A model generated the notes under the pieces. The model had not been told where the DNA came from and made no database searches. It saw nothing but the letters and a program-made list of their open reading frames with translations. Source: Bacteroidetes bacterium HGW-Bacteroidetes-16 (GTDB lineage Bacteria; Bacteroidota; Bacteroidia; Bacteroidales; F082). From it: a stretch of DNA of 37,582 nt. Location: assembly GCA_002840975.1 (NCBI GenBank), contig PHDN01000030.1, forward strand, positions 1 through 37,582, read 5' to 3'. Below, piece after piece: positions 17,566-25,349 of the stretch. How positions within the stretch are numbered: position 1 is the first letter of the stretch; each line of letters opens with the position of its first letter. The position numbers were made by a program, and so were the translations under genes.

Positions 17566-17609
17566 ACTTTCATTAAATTACCTCATCATTGGTGGCAGAT
17601 AGTTAATAA
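17566..17609 (+). repeat. 44-bp promoter-like element, copy 1
   Basis: This matches 18857-18900 at 39 of 44 positions, including an identical first 16 bases ACTTTCATTAAATTAC, followed by (C/T)TCATC(A/T)TTGGTGG. In copy 2 the TTTG inside is placed like a -33 element. Here TTG is followed about 18 bases on by TAAGTTTC, one base from TAnnTTTG, so copy 1 may be a weakened promoter. It lies about 240 bases before the sorting-signal gene. Confidence 0.7.
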
Positions 17610-17624
17610 GTTTCATAAACAACC

Positions 17625-17642
17625 ATTTATTGTACAATAAAT
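17625..17642. promoter_or_regulatory. Perfect 18-bp palindrome, candidate operator
   Basis: ATTTATTGTACAATAAAT is its own reverse complement over all 18 bases. It lies just downstream of the 44-bp element and about 200 bases before the sorting-signal gene. A dimeric regulator could bind it. AT-rich palindromes can occur by chance, so function is a guess. The rest of 17402-17846 is AT-rich non-coding sequence with one small GCCT/AGGC hairpin near 17513. Confidence 0.5.
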
Positions 17643-17770
17643 AAATCACTGTTTATTGGATTTGTATTTCTGCGTACTTTAAAGTTTCTAAATACATATT
17701 ATAAACAATCAGATAATCAGCAGTATAGCAATCAATTTGTACGGCTGGGTTTTAAACGTACAACAAGTTA

Positions 17771-17801
17771 TTGACTTGGGGAATTGGAGTTTGTAAATTT
17801 A
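17771..17801 (+). promoter_or_regulatory. Candidate promoter for the sorting-signal protein gene
   Basis: TTG (17771-17773) and TAAATTTA (17794-17801) are 20 bases apart; the second differs from TAnnTTTG only in the last base. The gene starts 46 bases downstream. Confidence 0.4.
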
Positions 17802-17846
17802 TACCATCTAATTAAGTACCCAATGTATTAATGTAAAAAAATTACC

Positions 17847-18599
17847 ATGAAAAAGCTTATTTTAACGATGGCCGTGATTTTTTGCGGAGCAATGATCACA
17901 GAAGCTCAAACGGTTCACGACCCAAATGTTGTTCCAACAATTACACCTAAGCAAATTAAAGAATTGGGACAACAACACCAGAAATTCCCTTCAAGTGTTA
18001 TTGTACTCGACTTTGAAGGACTCGGAGACTTAGATGATATTAATGGCTTCTACAACGGTGGCATCAGCGGTGCGGGATATTCAGGGACAAACTACGGCAT
18101 TGAGTTTAGTGTTGCACTGGGTCTTATTGATTCGGACGCGGGTGGTAGCGGTAACTTTGCAAATGAACCATCACCTTCTACCGTCATGTTTTTCACGAGT
18201 GCCAGTCAGGCCCAAATGAATGTAGCCGCGGGTTTTACTACAGGCTTTTCAGTATTCTATTGCTCCAGTGTAACTGGTTCTATTGAAGTGTATGATGGTC
18301 TCGATGGAACAGGGAACCTGGTTGGCTCAGTAAGTTTAACTCCAAATGTTGGTAGTTGCACTGGTGATCCTAATGGATCCTATTGTCAATGGGATCCGGT
18401 AGCAGTTCCTTTTTCAGGGACAGCCAGGTCAGTTGTATTCATTGGCGCAGCTGATCTAATTGCTTTTGATGATGTTACCTTTGGGAGTATAACTCCTGGT
18501 CCAACACCCGGCGTACCCATTTCCAACTGGGCTATCTTTATTGGACTATTCTTAATTGGTGCCTTTATGGTTGTACGTTTTAGAAGAACTCTGGCCTAA
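17847..18599 (+). CDS. Exported protein with IPTL/PEP-CTERM-like sorting tail
   Basis: 250 residues. A signal peptide (1-20, ending TEAQ) is followed by a beta-rich extracellular domain (FEGLGDLDDINGFYNGG, YYGIEFSV-type strands, IAFDDVTFGS near the end) with a Cys-containing segment (CTGDPNGSYC). This is the layout of PEP-CTERM-type lectin-like proteins. A Pro/Gly linker leads to VPISNWA (223-229), a membrane segment (230-243) and RFRR. That tripartite tail resembles IPTL-CTERM/PEP-CTERM signals processed by exosortases or related enzymes. No such enzyme is encoded in this window. It is monocistronic with a terminator. The domain's ligand is unknown. Confidence 0.75.
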   Translation: MKKLILTMAVIFCGAMITEAQTVHDPNVVPTITPKQIKELGQQHQKFPSSVIVLDFEGLGDLDDINGFYNGGISGAGYSGTNYGIEFSVALGLIDSDAGGSGNFANEPSPSTVMFFTSASQAQMNVAAGFTTGFSVFYCSSVTGSIEVYDGLDGTGNLVGSVSLTPNVGSCTGDPNGSYCQWDPVAVPFSGTARSVVFIGAADLIAFDDVTFGSITPGPTPGVPISNWAIFIGLFLIGAFMVVRFRRTLA

Positions 18600-18622
18600 A
18601 GATTCATAAAGTATCATGATGA

Positions 18623-18653
18623 AGAGCTACTTCTTAAGGAGTGGCTCTTTTTT
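18623..18653 (+). terminator. Intrinsic terminator after the sorting-signal gene
   Basis: AGAGC (18623-18627) pairs with GCTCT (18644-18648), and the inner TACTTCTT pairs with AAGGAGTG with two wobbles, giving a nearly loopless stem followed by a T-run to 18653. Confidence 0.85.
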
Positions 18654-18856
18654 GATATAGTCGTGATCTTCTTGCTCTTTTTTTCTTCAGGACAATAAGT
18701 TTAATATGAAGATGATTTTTGAACACCTGCCAAGTCAGACGAGAATAACTATGCAGGCCCAGTTACACAGTTTTTTTTACTGATACCACCCTCATTAAAT
18801 TAAATATTAGTCCGTGAAAAAGAAAGTAGATAGGAGCATCCAAAGCTGGCACGCTA

Positions 18857-18900
18857 ACTTTCATTAAATTACTTCATCTTTGGTGGTAGATAATTAATTA
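18857..18900 (+). repeat. 44-bp promoter-like element, copy 2
   Basis: Second copy of the element at 17566-17609 (39 of 44 matches). It overlaps the -33 region of the promoter for the AraC-type regulator, so here it is probably a working promoter or operator. The 18654-18856 stretch before it is non-coding and AT-rich. Confidence 0.7.
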
Positions 18901-18912
18901 TTTTTATATTTG
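18879..18912 (+). promoter_or_regulatory. Bacteroidota promoter for the AraC-type regulator
   Basis: TTTG (18879-18882), 22 bases, then TATATTTG (18905-18912), an exact TAnnTTTG. The GTG at 18912 begins in the last base of this box, so it cannot be the start codon, which supports ATG 18966. Confidence 0.65.
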
Positions 18913-18965
18913 TGTCAATTTGCAGCTCAGAATTATTTAACCTTACCAGTGAATCTAACATCGGC

Positions 18966-20219
18966 ATGTTGAATCTCGATAACCTGAATATTATTCTGCT
19001 TATACTTCCGGTATATCAATTGATGTTTTATGTTGTGCAACTTGTCACACTGAAGAAAAACGGAAATCCCTCCCGACGGCCACTGGGTTTATTAATGTTT
19101 CTGATGTGGATCTACCTGGTGATGAATGCCGCCGGTTACCTGAGATATTCATATCTGGATGAATACCTTTATTGCTTGCAGCTCCCTGCTTTATTGGCTA
19201 TTATGCCCACTTACTATTTGTATTTGCGTGCAGTTTCAATCACATCCGGTGAAATGTTTTCAAAGCCCTGGAAAGTTGTTTATCTTCCTGCGGGTTTTAT
19301 CTTCTTGCTTCAGGTGGCAACGCTGTTAACTATGAACGCGGAGCAATCAGTTTCTTTCCTGGCCTCAGGCGGTTCACTGTCTGTAAACAGCGATGTTACC
19401 ATCAGGTTTGCCATGATGGTTTCCATGCTGGGCTATGTGGTCTTTTTGCCTTCTCAATTGCTTATTTTCTCATTTCAATATGTTCGGAAAATGAGAATGT
19501 TAGCCGGATCAAGAAAGAATAACCCGGCATATTTGCCACATTTTCAGCCACTCTGGTCACACATTATTTTGTTTTCGGTCATTGGTTTTCTTGTTCTCGG
19601 TGCGACGATGCGTTTTTCCGCACCTGATTACAATCACCTTTTAACTGCCTTCTTCAATATAGGCCTTTTAATTTCAGGCGGGCTTGCAGGATATTTCAGT
19701 TTGAGACAGGATCACCTGAATATAGAAGTTGCCGGTATTAAAATGGACGAAGCGACCGACGACATTGCCACTGAAATAAACCTCCCTTTTATACCCAAAT
19801 CGGATAATAATTACGCTGTTCGAATAGATGATGATGAAGTCATTAAAATTATTTTCAACCTGCAACACTACCTTGTTGAAAAAAAACCTTACCTGAATAA
19901 TAAGCTGAGTATTGTTGATCTTGCACGAACTATCGTTACCACCAAACAAAAACTTACCTATGTGATTAATGTGGTGATGGAAACCAATTTTTATGGCATG
20001 ATTAATAAATACAGGGTACTGGAAGCGAAGGAGTTGCTCAAACGACCTGAAAACCAAAATTACACCATTGATGTTATTTCGCAAATGGCCGGATTTCAAT
20101 CGAAATCATCATTTAACGCTTGTTTTAAGAAACTAACAGGGAATACCCCTTCAGAGTTTAGAAAAAACCACCGAAGGGTTCGGATAGGGAAACCTAAAAT
20201 GGTCACACCGGTAAACTAG
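18966..20219 (+). CDS. Membrane-bound AraC-family transcriptional regulator
   Basis: 417 residues from ATG 18966; the open frame runs back to a GTG at 18912 that falls in the promoter. The N-terminal half is hydrophobic with about six or seven membrane spans (for example LIILLILPVYQLMFYVV-like and LLFSVIGFLVLGATM-like segments; residues approximate). The C-terminal ~100 residues form the double helix-turn-helix: LSIVDLARTIVTTKQKLTYVINVV, then YGMINKYRVLEAKELL, then IDVISQMAGFQSKSSFNACFKK and GNTPSEFRKNH, the classic second HTH and AraC signature. Such proteins sense a membrane or lipid signal and control nearby genes. Targets unknown; the two 44-bp elements nearby are candidates. Confidence 0.9.
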   Translation: MLNLDNLNIILLILPVYQLMFYVVQLVTLKKNGNPSRRPLGLLMFLMWIYLVMNAAGYLRYSYLDEYLYCLQLPALLAIMPTYYLYLRAVSITSGEMFSKPWKVVYLPAGFIFLLQVATLLTMNAEQSVSFLASGGSLSVNSDVTIRFAMMVSMLGYVVFLPSQLLIFSFQYVRKMRMLAGSRKNNPAYLPHFQPLWSHIILFSVIGFLVLGATMRFSAPDYNHLLTAFFNIGLLISGGLAGYFSLRQDHLNIEVAGIKMDEATDDIATEINLPFIPKSDNNYAVRIDDDEVIKIIFNLQHYLVEKKPYLNNKLSIVDLARTIVTTKQKLTYVINVVMETNFYGMINKYRVLEAKELLKRPENQNYTIDVISQMAGFQSKSSFNACFKKLTGNTPSEFRKNHRRVRIGKPKMVTPVN

Positions 20220-20405
20220 GCGCTTCCATCATTAATAACTTTAATTATTTATACCCGGACAAAGTTTCCGATAAAATTGAATAGGTCAACCCAACTATGC
20301 AACTAAAGCAGTTTGTTTTCTTATTAACACAGTAACATGAAAATTTGCAAGCCAGGCGACCACTGGTGTTGTTGATAGCAAATAATGCGGTTGAAGTATT
20401 GCACT

Positions 20406-21773
20406 TTATTGTACCAATATGCTCCTGTTACAGCTATGGGACTTTCTGTTGATCTTCACAAAATAAATTCCTTTCGGAAAATGTGACAAATCGAATTGAA
20501 TGGTCGGTTGTTTTACCACCTTAAAATCAGTGTATACCTGTTCTCCAAACAAATTATACACTTCGACAGAGGTAATGTTCTCACGACTGCTTAGGGTGAA
20601 ACTACCCCTACCCGGATTGGGATAAATCCGGATGTCAGCCTCACTCATATCACGAACTCCGGCCACAGCCGTATGAAAATAGTAATCGGTTTTTGTTCCA
20701 CGCACAATTCCTCCTCCAACGATATCACGGTCTCTCTTTATTTCGCTGGTCATGAAGTTGTTGGCATCGTAAGTATAGTTTTGTTGCCATGAAATTACCC
20801 AGGCGCTTCCATTCCAAAGTTGTTGTACAGCACTCGTCATTTTAACGGAGTTCTCATAATAACAATTGGTTTTAGCATAGTTTTGCCAGTAACTACCTGT
20901 CCAGCCCCTGACGAGTTCACTCTCTATGTCGTTGGATGCATTGTAGGTATAGGTGTATTCGGCATAGTTGTCCCATGCGGATCCATTCCAAATGCGATCG
21001 GTTTCTTTGGTTAGCAATTGATCCGAATTATAGGATAAAATCCCTTGAATTAAATTTATCCAACCATTGTCCCAGCTTTGAATATCCAAATTAGTCAGGT
21101 TGTTGTTTGCATCGTAAGTGTAGTTTCCCTGTTTGGCATTCACCCATTTGTTTATTTCCCAGTCTTGTAACAATTCAAAAATCAGGTTGTCGTTTGAATC
21201 ATAGGAAGAAAGAATTTGTTCATCATTTACCCACGCAGAGTCAATCCAGTTTTGAATAATATATTGAAGAACATTAAAGTTATCATTATAAATATAGCTT
21301 GTTTGAGTGCTGTTTACCCAGGTGCCGTCTGTCCACCTTTCTACACGATATTCCAATTTATAATGGTCATCATCGAAAGTGTAAAAATAAGTATGGTTGT
21401 ATAAGTTGACCCAGGCAGAGCCATTTATGGTTTGTTCCAGGTAACCAGTGAGGTTATAACTGTTGTCGTAATGGATATTGATAAATCTGCTCTCCGGTTT
21501 CCATTCCATGTTGGGCACGTCAAGTTTACTATTCGCAACACTGTCGAATTGTTGTATCAAGGTGAGTTCATTGCGTTTTTTTGATACTAGAGCTTTCCAG
21601 TAGCCAAATTCAGAAACAGGATGGTCAGGCTCATTTCCTGAAAAAGTCATACCCTCACGAAGACTTTCTGTCTCTGTTAAAAACAAAATGGGCGATTGGG
21701 CTTTTGGTTGCTTATTTTGTGAATAGGCATAAGATGTCAAAACCAGGAATGTAAATAAGATTGTTTTTTTCAT
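20406..21773 (-). CDS. T9SS type A cargo protein with ~34-residue WNGSAW repeats
   Basis: 455 residues from ATG 21773, giving a signal peptide MKKTILFTFLVLTSYAYSQ; the frame runs on to 21836, but that overlaps a -7 box. The middle holds about eight repeats of roughly 34 residues with the pattern YTYDxNNNLT...WNGSAWVN, related to the YD-type repeats of Bacteroidota surface proteins. The C-terminus is a type A T9SS sorting domain: IYPNPGRGSF, a VEVYNLFGEQV strand and GIYFVKI. It should be exported by the T9SS and attached to the cell surface. The plug component is encoded at 27511-28818. Function of the repeat domain unknown. Confidence 0.88.
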   Translation of the reverse strand: MKKTILFTFLVLTSYAYSQNKQPKAQSPILFLTETESLREGMTFSGNEPDHPVSEFGYWKALVSKKRNELTLIQQFDSVANSKLDVPNMEWKPESRFINIHYDNSYNLTGYLEQTINGSAWVNLYNHTYFYTFDDDHYKLEYRVERWTDGTWVNSTQTSYIYNDNFNVLQYIIQNWIDSAWVNDEQILSSYDSNDNLIFELLQDWEINKWVNAKQGNYTYDANNNLTNLDIQSWDNGWINLIQGILSYNSDQLLTKETDRIWNGSAWDNYAEYTYTYNASNDIESELVRGWTGSYWQNYAKTNCYYENSVKMTSAVQQLWNGSAWVISWQQNYTYDANNFMTSEIKRDRDIVGGGIVRGTKTDYYFHTAVAGVRDMSEADIRIYPNPGRGSFTLSSRENITSVEVYNLFGEQVYTDFKVVKQPTIQFDLSHFPKGIYFVKINRKSHSCNRSILVQ

Positions 21774-21833
21774 GTTTGGTTTAATAGGTGATGAACTTGC
21801 AACTACTGATTTTGACCGCTTCACAATCAACTG

Positions 21834-21841
21834 CAAATATA
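21834..21841 (-). promoter_or_regulatory. Candidate -7 box for the T9SS cargo gene
   Basis: CAAATATA on the plus strand is TATATTTG on the minus strand, an exact TAnnTTTG match 60 bases before ATG 21773. It overlaps the upstream alternative start (21836). The remaining sequence to 22125 is non-coding apart from the upp promoter. Confidence 0.45.
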
Positions 21842-22076
21842 TAATTAGTTTGAACCCTGCTAATAGGATATCAATAAATATTAAAGCCTATATGGCCACT
21901 TGAATTTTTAAAACAGCAAATGTTTAAAATACAAAACCGAAGTATTTACCCTATTAAATCGCTGTTTTCTGCCTCTGTTAAATCACAAAAGTAATTGGGA
22001 TCTTTTGTAAAGAAACCTTTCGATGAATGTAATAACTGCCCTTATTTTTAATCCTTAAAAACCATTATCATTTCAC

Positions 22077-22108
22077 TTGGTCTACTCTGTTAAATAATTG
22101 TACTTTTG
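22077..22108 (+). promoter_or_regulatory. Bacteroidota promoter for upp
   Basis: TTG (22077-22079), 21 bases, TACTTTTG (22101-22108), an exact TAnnTTTG. The upp start follows 17 bases later. Confidence 0.65.
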
Positions 22109-22125
22109 TCTCAAATACTCAAGCC

Positions 22126-22779
22126 ATGATCAGGGAAATAGGAACTACCGACTCTATCTTTAACAGGTTTATTTCAGAACTTCGTGATGTTACGATTCAG
22201 CAGGATAGGATGCGCTTCAGAAGGAATATGGAGCGCGCAGGCGAAATATTTGCCTATGAAATCAGTAAAACCTTTGTGTATGAAGAAAAAGAAGTGATTA
22301 CTCCACTGGGCATGGCCCGGATGAAACTTCCAACTTCTAGACCTGTTTTGGCCACCATCCTTCGTGCAGGGCTGCCGCTCCATCAAGGATTGCTTAATTA
22401 CTTTGATACCTCCGACAGTGCCTATGTTTCTGCTTACCGGAAATATACCAAGGCAGAGGATTTTGTAATAAAACTGGATTATATATCGGCGCCATCATTG
22501 GAGGGTAAAATACTGATATTAAGCGATCCCATGTTAGCTACGGGTGGTTCGCTCATTGCCGCACTTAAGGGACTGCTGCTAAATGGAGAACCCGCACATA
22601 TTCATGTAGTTACTTTGTTGGCCAGCGAGGAGGGAATCATCAACCTGAAACGGCAATTTTCATTAAAACCTCTGACTATTTGGGTTGGGGCTGTTGATGA
22701 TGAGCTTACTGCCAAAGCGTTCATCGTTCCGGGGCTGGGCGATGCAGGTGATCTGGCTTTCGGTGCAAAAGAAGACTAA
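22126..22779 (+). CDS. upp: Uracil phosphoribosyltransferase
   Basis: 217 residues, the usual length. It makes UMP from uracil and PRPP in pyrimidine salvage, in the cytoplasm. TILRAGLPLHQG (PRPP/uracil loop) and the PRPP-binding LSDPMLATGGSL are typical. The C-terminal GLGDAGDLAFG matches the uracil-binding end of the family. It lies 4 bases before the permease gene, probably co-transcribed. Confidence 0.96.
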   Translation: MIREIGTTDSIFNRFISELRDVTIQQDRMRFRRNMERAGEIFAYEISKTFVYEEKEVITPLGMARMKLPTSRPVLATILRAGLPLHQGLLNYFDTSDSAYVSAYRKYTKAEDFVIKLDYISAPSLEGKILILSDPMLATGGSLIAALKGLLLNGEPAHIHVVTLLASEEGIINLKRQFSLKPLTIWVGAVDDELTAKAFIVPGLGDAGDLAFGAKED

Positions 22780-22783
22780 TCCT

Positions 22784-24031
22784 ATGACAGACTATCAACT
22801 GATAAAAGAGAACTTAAGTATCTCGTTGACCTCAATAAAAAGCCATTTATTACGTACCATCCTCACGGTAATGATTATCGCTTTTGGGATCATGGCGCTC
22901 GTGGGAATTCTGACCGCCATTGACGCGGTGGAGTATTTCCTCAATAATAATTTTGCCATGATGGGAGCCAACACCTTTAATATTCAAAACAGAGACCTTC
23001 ATGTTCATATCGGGGGTAGTGACAACAGACCAAAGGAATATACCGAAATCAGCTATCAGCAGGCCCTTGAATTTAAAAAAGAGTATCATTTTCCGGTAAC
23101 TACTTCCGTTTTTACTTATGGTACTGGTATCGCCACGCTCAAGTATCAATCGGTAAAAACCAATCCCAATGTTCAGGTGATGGGAGTAGACGAAAACTAC
23201 CTGGCTACTGCCGGATTGGAGATAGACAAAGGAAGAAATTTTAATCCCACTGAAATTGAAGAGGGAAGCGCTGTTACTTTGCTGGGCAGCGAAGTGGCTA
23301 AAACCCTGTTTAAAGACAAGGAAAACCCTATCGGACAGGTTGTTTCTATTGGTGCCGGTAAATTTAAGGTTATAGGTGTGATAAAAGAAAGGGGGTCAAG
23401 CGTGGGTTTTTCCGGTGACCGAAATTGTATGGCACCATTATCCAACGTCAGGCAGTATTTTTCACGTCCCAACATGAATTTCCGCATCAGTGTGATGGTT
23501 ACTGACCCAAACCTGATGGATGCCGCTATTGGTGAGGCCACGGGTGTTTTTAGAAGAATCAGAAAAGACAAAGTGGGGCAAGATGATTCATTTTCCATTA
23601 TTAAAAGCGACAACATTGCCAGTATGCTGATCAAGCTTACGGGGAGTATTCAGGTTGGCGCCACTTTGATTGGCTTAATTACGTTATTGGGTGCTGCCAT
23701 CGGATTGATGAACATTATGCTGGTATCTGTTACCGAACGCACCCGAGAAATTGGTATCAGGAAAGCGGTGGGCGCCAGGCGTAAAACCATTCGAAACCAG
23801 TTTCTGGCAGAGGCTGTAGTGATTGCTCAAATTGGAGGAGTGTTGGGTGTGGTGGCCGGCATTATGGTTGGTAATATCGTTTCAATTGCCACAGGAAGTG
23901 CCTTCATCATTCCCTGGGCATGGATTGCACTGGGAATTGGCCTCTGTTTTATCGTAGCCCTGCTCTCGGGAATTATTCCCGCTAATAAAGCCGCTGGCCT
24001 CGACCCCATCGAATCGTTGCGGTACGAGTAA
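22784..24031 (+). CDS. MacB/FtsX-family ABC transporter permease
   Basis: 415 residues from ATG 22784; the frame extends upstream inside upp, but the MTDYQL start four bases after the upp stop is the natural one. The first membrane span (about 20-45, ILTVMIIAFGIMALVGILTAID) is followed by a large extracytoplasmic MacB_PCD domain (about 50-270, with VQVMGVDENYL, GRNFNPTEIEEGSAVTLLG, KVIGVIKERG). Three more spans follow in the FtsX domain (GLMNIMLVSVTERTREIGIRKAVGA, and the last two). The ERTREIGIRKAVGA coupling motif is exact for the family. No ATPase gene is next to it, so the partner must be elsewhere. Exported substrate unknown. Confidence 0.94.
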   Translation: MTDYQLIKENLSISLTSIKSHLLRTILTVMIIAFGIMALVGILTAIDAVEYFLNNNFAMMGANTFNIQNRDLHVHIGGSDNRPKEYTEISYQQALEFKKEYHFPVTTSVFTYGTGIATLKYQSVKTNPNVQVMGVDENYLATAGLEIDKGRNFNPTEIEEGSAVTLLGSEVAKTLFKDKENPIGQVVSIGAGKFKVIGVIKERGSSVGFSGDRNCMAPLSNVRQYFSRPNMNFRISVMVTDPNLMDAAIGEATGVFRRIRKDKVGQDDSFSIIKSDNIASMLIKLTGSIQVGATLIGLITLLGAAIGLMNIMLVSVTERTREIGIRKAVGARRKTIRNQFLAEAVVIAQIGGVLGVVAGIMVGNIVSIATGSAFIIPWAWIALGIGLCFIVALLSGIIPANKAAGLDPIESLRYE

Positions 24032-24217
24032 TGAAAATATTTTCTGGTTTACCCTTTATTTCAACTCCTAAAAAAGTCCGGTTGTTGGCTCAAGCTATAT
24101 TTTAATTTAATATAAATTAGGATATAACTATTCAGTATATCTGATTGTTGAGAAGTTCTCCTTCATACTTTTATCAACATTTAACTAACGATTCATAGGT
24201 TTGTATAACTTGTTTTG

Positions 24218-24225
24218 TATTTTTG
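24218..24225 (+). promoter_or_regulatory. Candidate -7 box for the beta-barrel gene
   Basis: TATTTTTG matches TAnnTTTG; the gene starts 38 bases later. A TTTG at 24200-24203 is only 14 bases upstream, so the -33 element is unclear. Confidence 0.4.
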
Positions 24226-24263
24226 CTTTATTACAAACAATTATAATCTAAAAAAATTAATTT

Positions 24264-24947
24264 ATGAAAAAAATCTTACTATTTGCTGTCATCATGATAG
24301 CTGCGTTTTCTATCAACACATTGAATGCCCAAGTGAAGGGCGGGTTTAAAATAGGTGTGGATTTTTCTATGCTTAGTTTAGAAGACGAGGACGGAAACAG
24401 TTTTAATGAGGGATATGATCCCAAGCGATTAACATCACCAAGGCTTGGATTTATTCTTGAAGTGCCTGTGAATGATTTTCTGTTTGTCCAGACAGGTTTG
24501 TTCGCTGCCGCAAAAGGATATGTTATAAAAGAAGAAGATGCCGGAGTTAAAGCGAAAATGATTCAGATACTTGGAACTGTGGATATCCCAATCAACTTCG
24601 GATATAAATATAAATTAGATAACATGAGTCTTTTTGCAATGGCAGGTCCTGTGATCTCATACAATGTATACGCTACTACTGCAACTAAAGTGGGTTCAGA
24701 ATGGGACAACAACAATGATTTAAAAATTGGCACCTCAGAGAGTGATTTCTTTAAACCTTTAAATATGGGAGTTAATATTGAAGTTGGGGTTGAACTAAGT
24801 CGTTTTCAGTTTTCGGCTTCTTATACTCAAGGGCTGTCGAATATAAGCAATATAGAAGGCGGCAATTTCAAAACAAATGTAATCGGATTGGCAGCTGCCA
24901 TTAAATTCGGAAAGGTTGATGGTAAAAGAGGCGGATTCCGCAGATAG
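24264..24947 (+). CDS. Outer membrane beta-barrel (PorT-like) protein
   Basis: 227 residues. Signal peptide 1-23 (ends NTLNAQ). The mature protein alternates amphipathic strands: GGFKIGVDFSMLSLEDED, RLGFILEVPVNDFLFVQTGLFAAAKGY, INFGYKYKLDNMSLFAMAGPVISYNVY and FQFSASYTQGLSNI. This is the small outer-membrane barrel family of Bacteroidota, probably with eight strands. Function unknown; many relatives are unannotated porin-like proteins. It ends before a strong terminator. Confidence 0.8.
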   Translation: MKKILLFAVIMIAAFSINTLNAQVKGGFKIGVDFSMLSLEDEDGNSFNEGYDPKRLTSPRLGFILEVPVNDFLFVQTGLFAAAKGYVIKEEDAGVKAKMIQILGTVDIPINFGYKYKLDNMSLFAMAGPVISYNVYATTATKVGSEWDNNNDLKIGTSESDFFKPLNMGVNIEVGVELSRFQFSASYTQGLSNISNIEGGNFKTNVIGLAAAIKFGKVDGKRGGFRR

Positions 24948-24973
24948 TAAGTCACTGACGTATCAAATAAAAT

Positions 24974-25016
24974 AAAAAAATCCCTGTGCGAGTAAGATTG
25001 TACCGGGATTTTTTTT
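24974..25016. terminator. Terminator after the beta-barrel gene
   Basis: AAAAAAATCCC (24974-24984) pairs with GGGATTTTTTT (25005-25016 region) around a loop of about 20 bases, with a long T-run. The A-tract makes it potentially bidirectional. Confidence 0.8.
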
Positions 25017-25143
25017 GTGTGTAAAACATAGATGGCTATTAACGTCTATTTTAAGGGTATGATCTCAACACATTCATCGTAAGACTGATAAAAACATACA
25101 AAGCAAGGACTTTATAATCTCTGGTTTTTGAAATTCCCTTTTT

Positions 25144-25336
25144 ACAATATAACAGTTGCTTAAACAGAAGGGGTTTTGCTTGCAGTCGGCTAAAGCCAGA
25201 CTGCAATGGATTGATTCTATTCAGGTTTATTCATCTACGACGAATGTATTTCTTGGACATCCATTGCAGCCGGATTTATCCGACTACAAGCCAGATTTAT
25301 CCGACTTCAAGCCGATCAGATTTATTCCTTAATTTA
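25144..25336 (-). repeat. Dispersed REP-like element, copy B
   Basis: Copy of the element at 11259-11431 in the opposite orientation. It has exact shared blocks at 25144-25166 (with 11409-11431) and 25315-25334 (with 11261-11280). A strong hairpin, TTGCAGTC + GGCTAAAGCC + GACTGCAA with one bulged A, lies at 25180-25206. At 25264-25310 the GGATTTATCC-type unit is repeated nearly twice in tandem. It fills the gap between convergent genes. The rest of 24948-25349, apart from the terminator, is non-coding. Confidence 0.8.
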
Positions 25337-25349
25337 CAGGTATTTATTA

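Noticed and set aside
18912-18965. GTG start for the AraC-type regulator
   Set aside because: The GTG begins in the last base of an exact -7 box, so it would not be in the transcript.
24948-25349. CRISPR array in the repeat-rich gap
   Set aside because: The repeats are palindromic REP-like units with irregular spacing and no unique equal-length spacers or cas genes.
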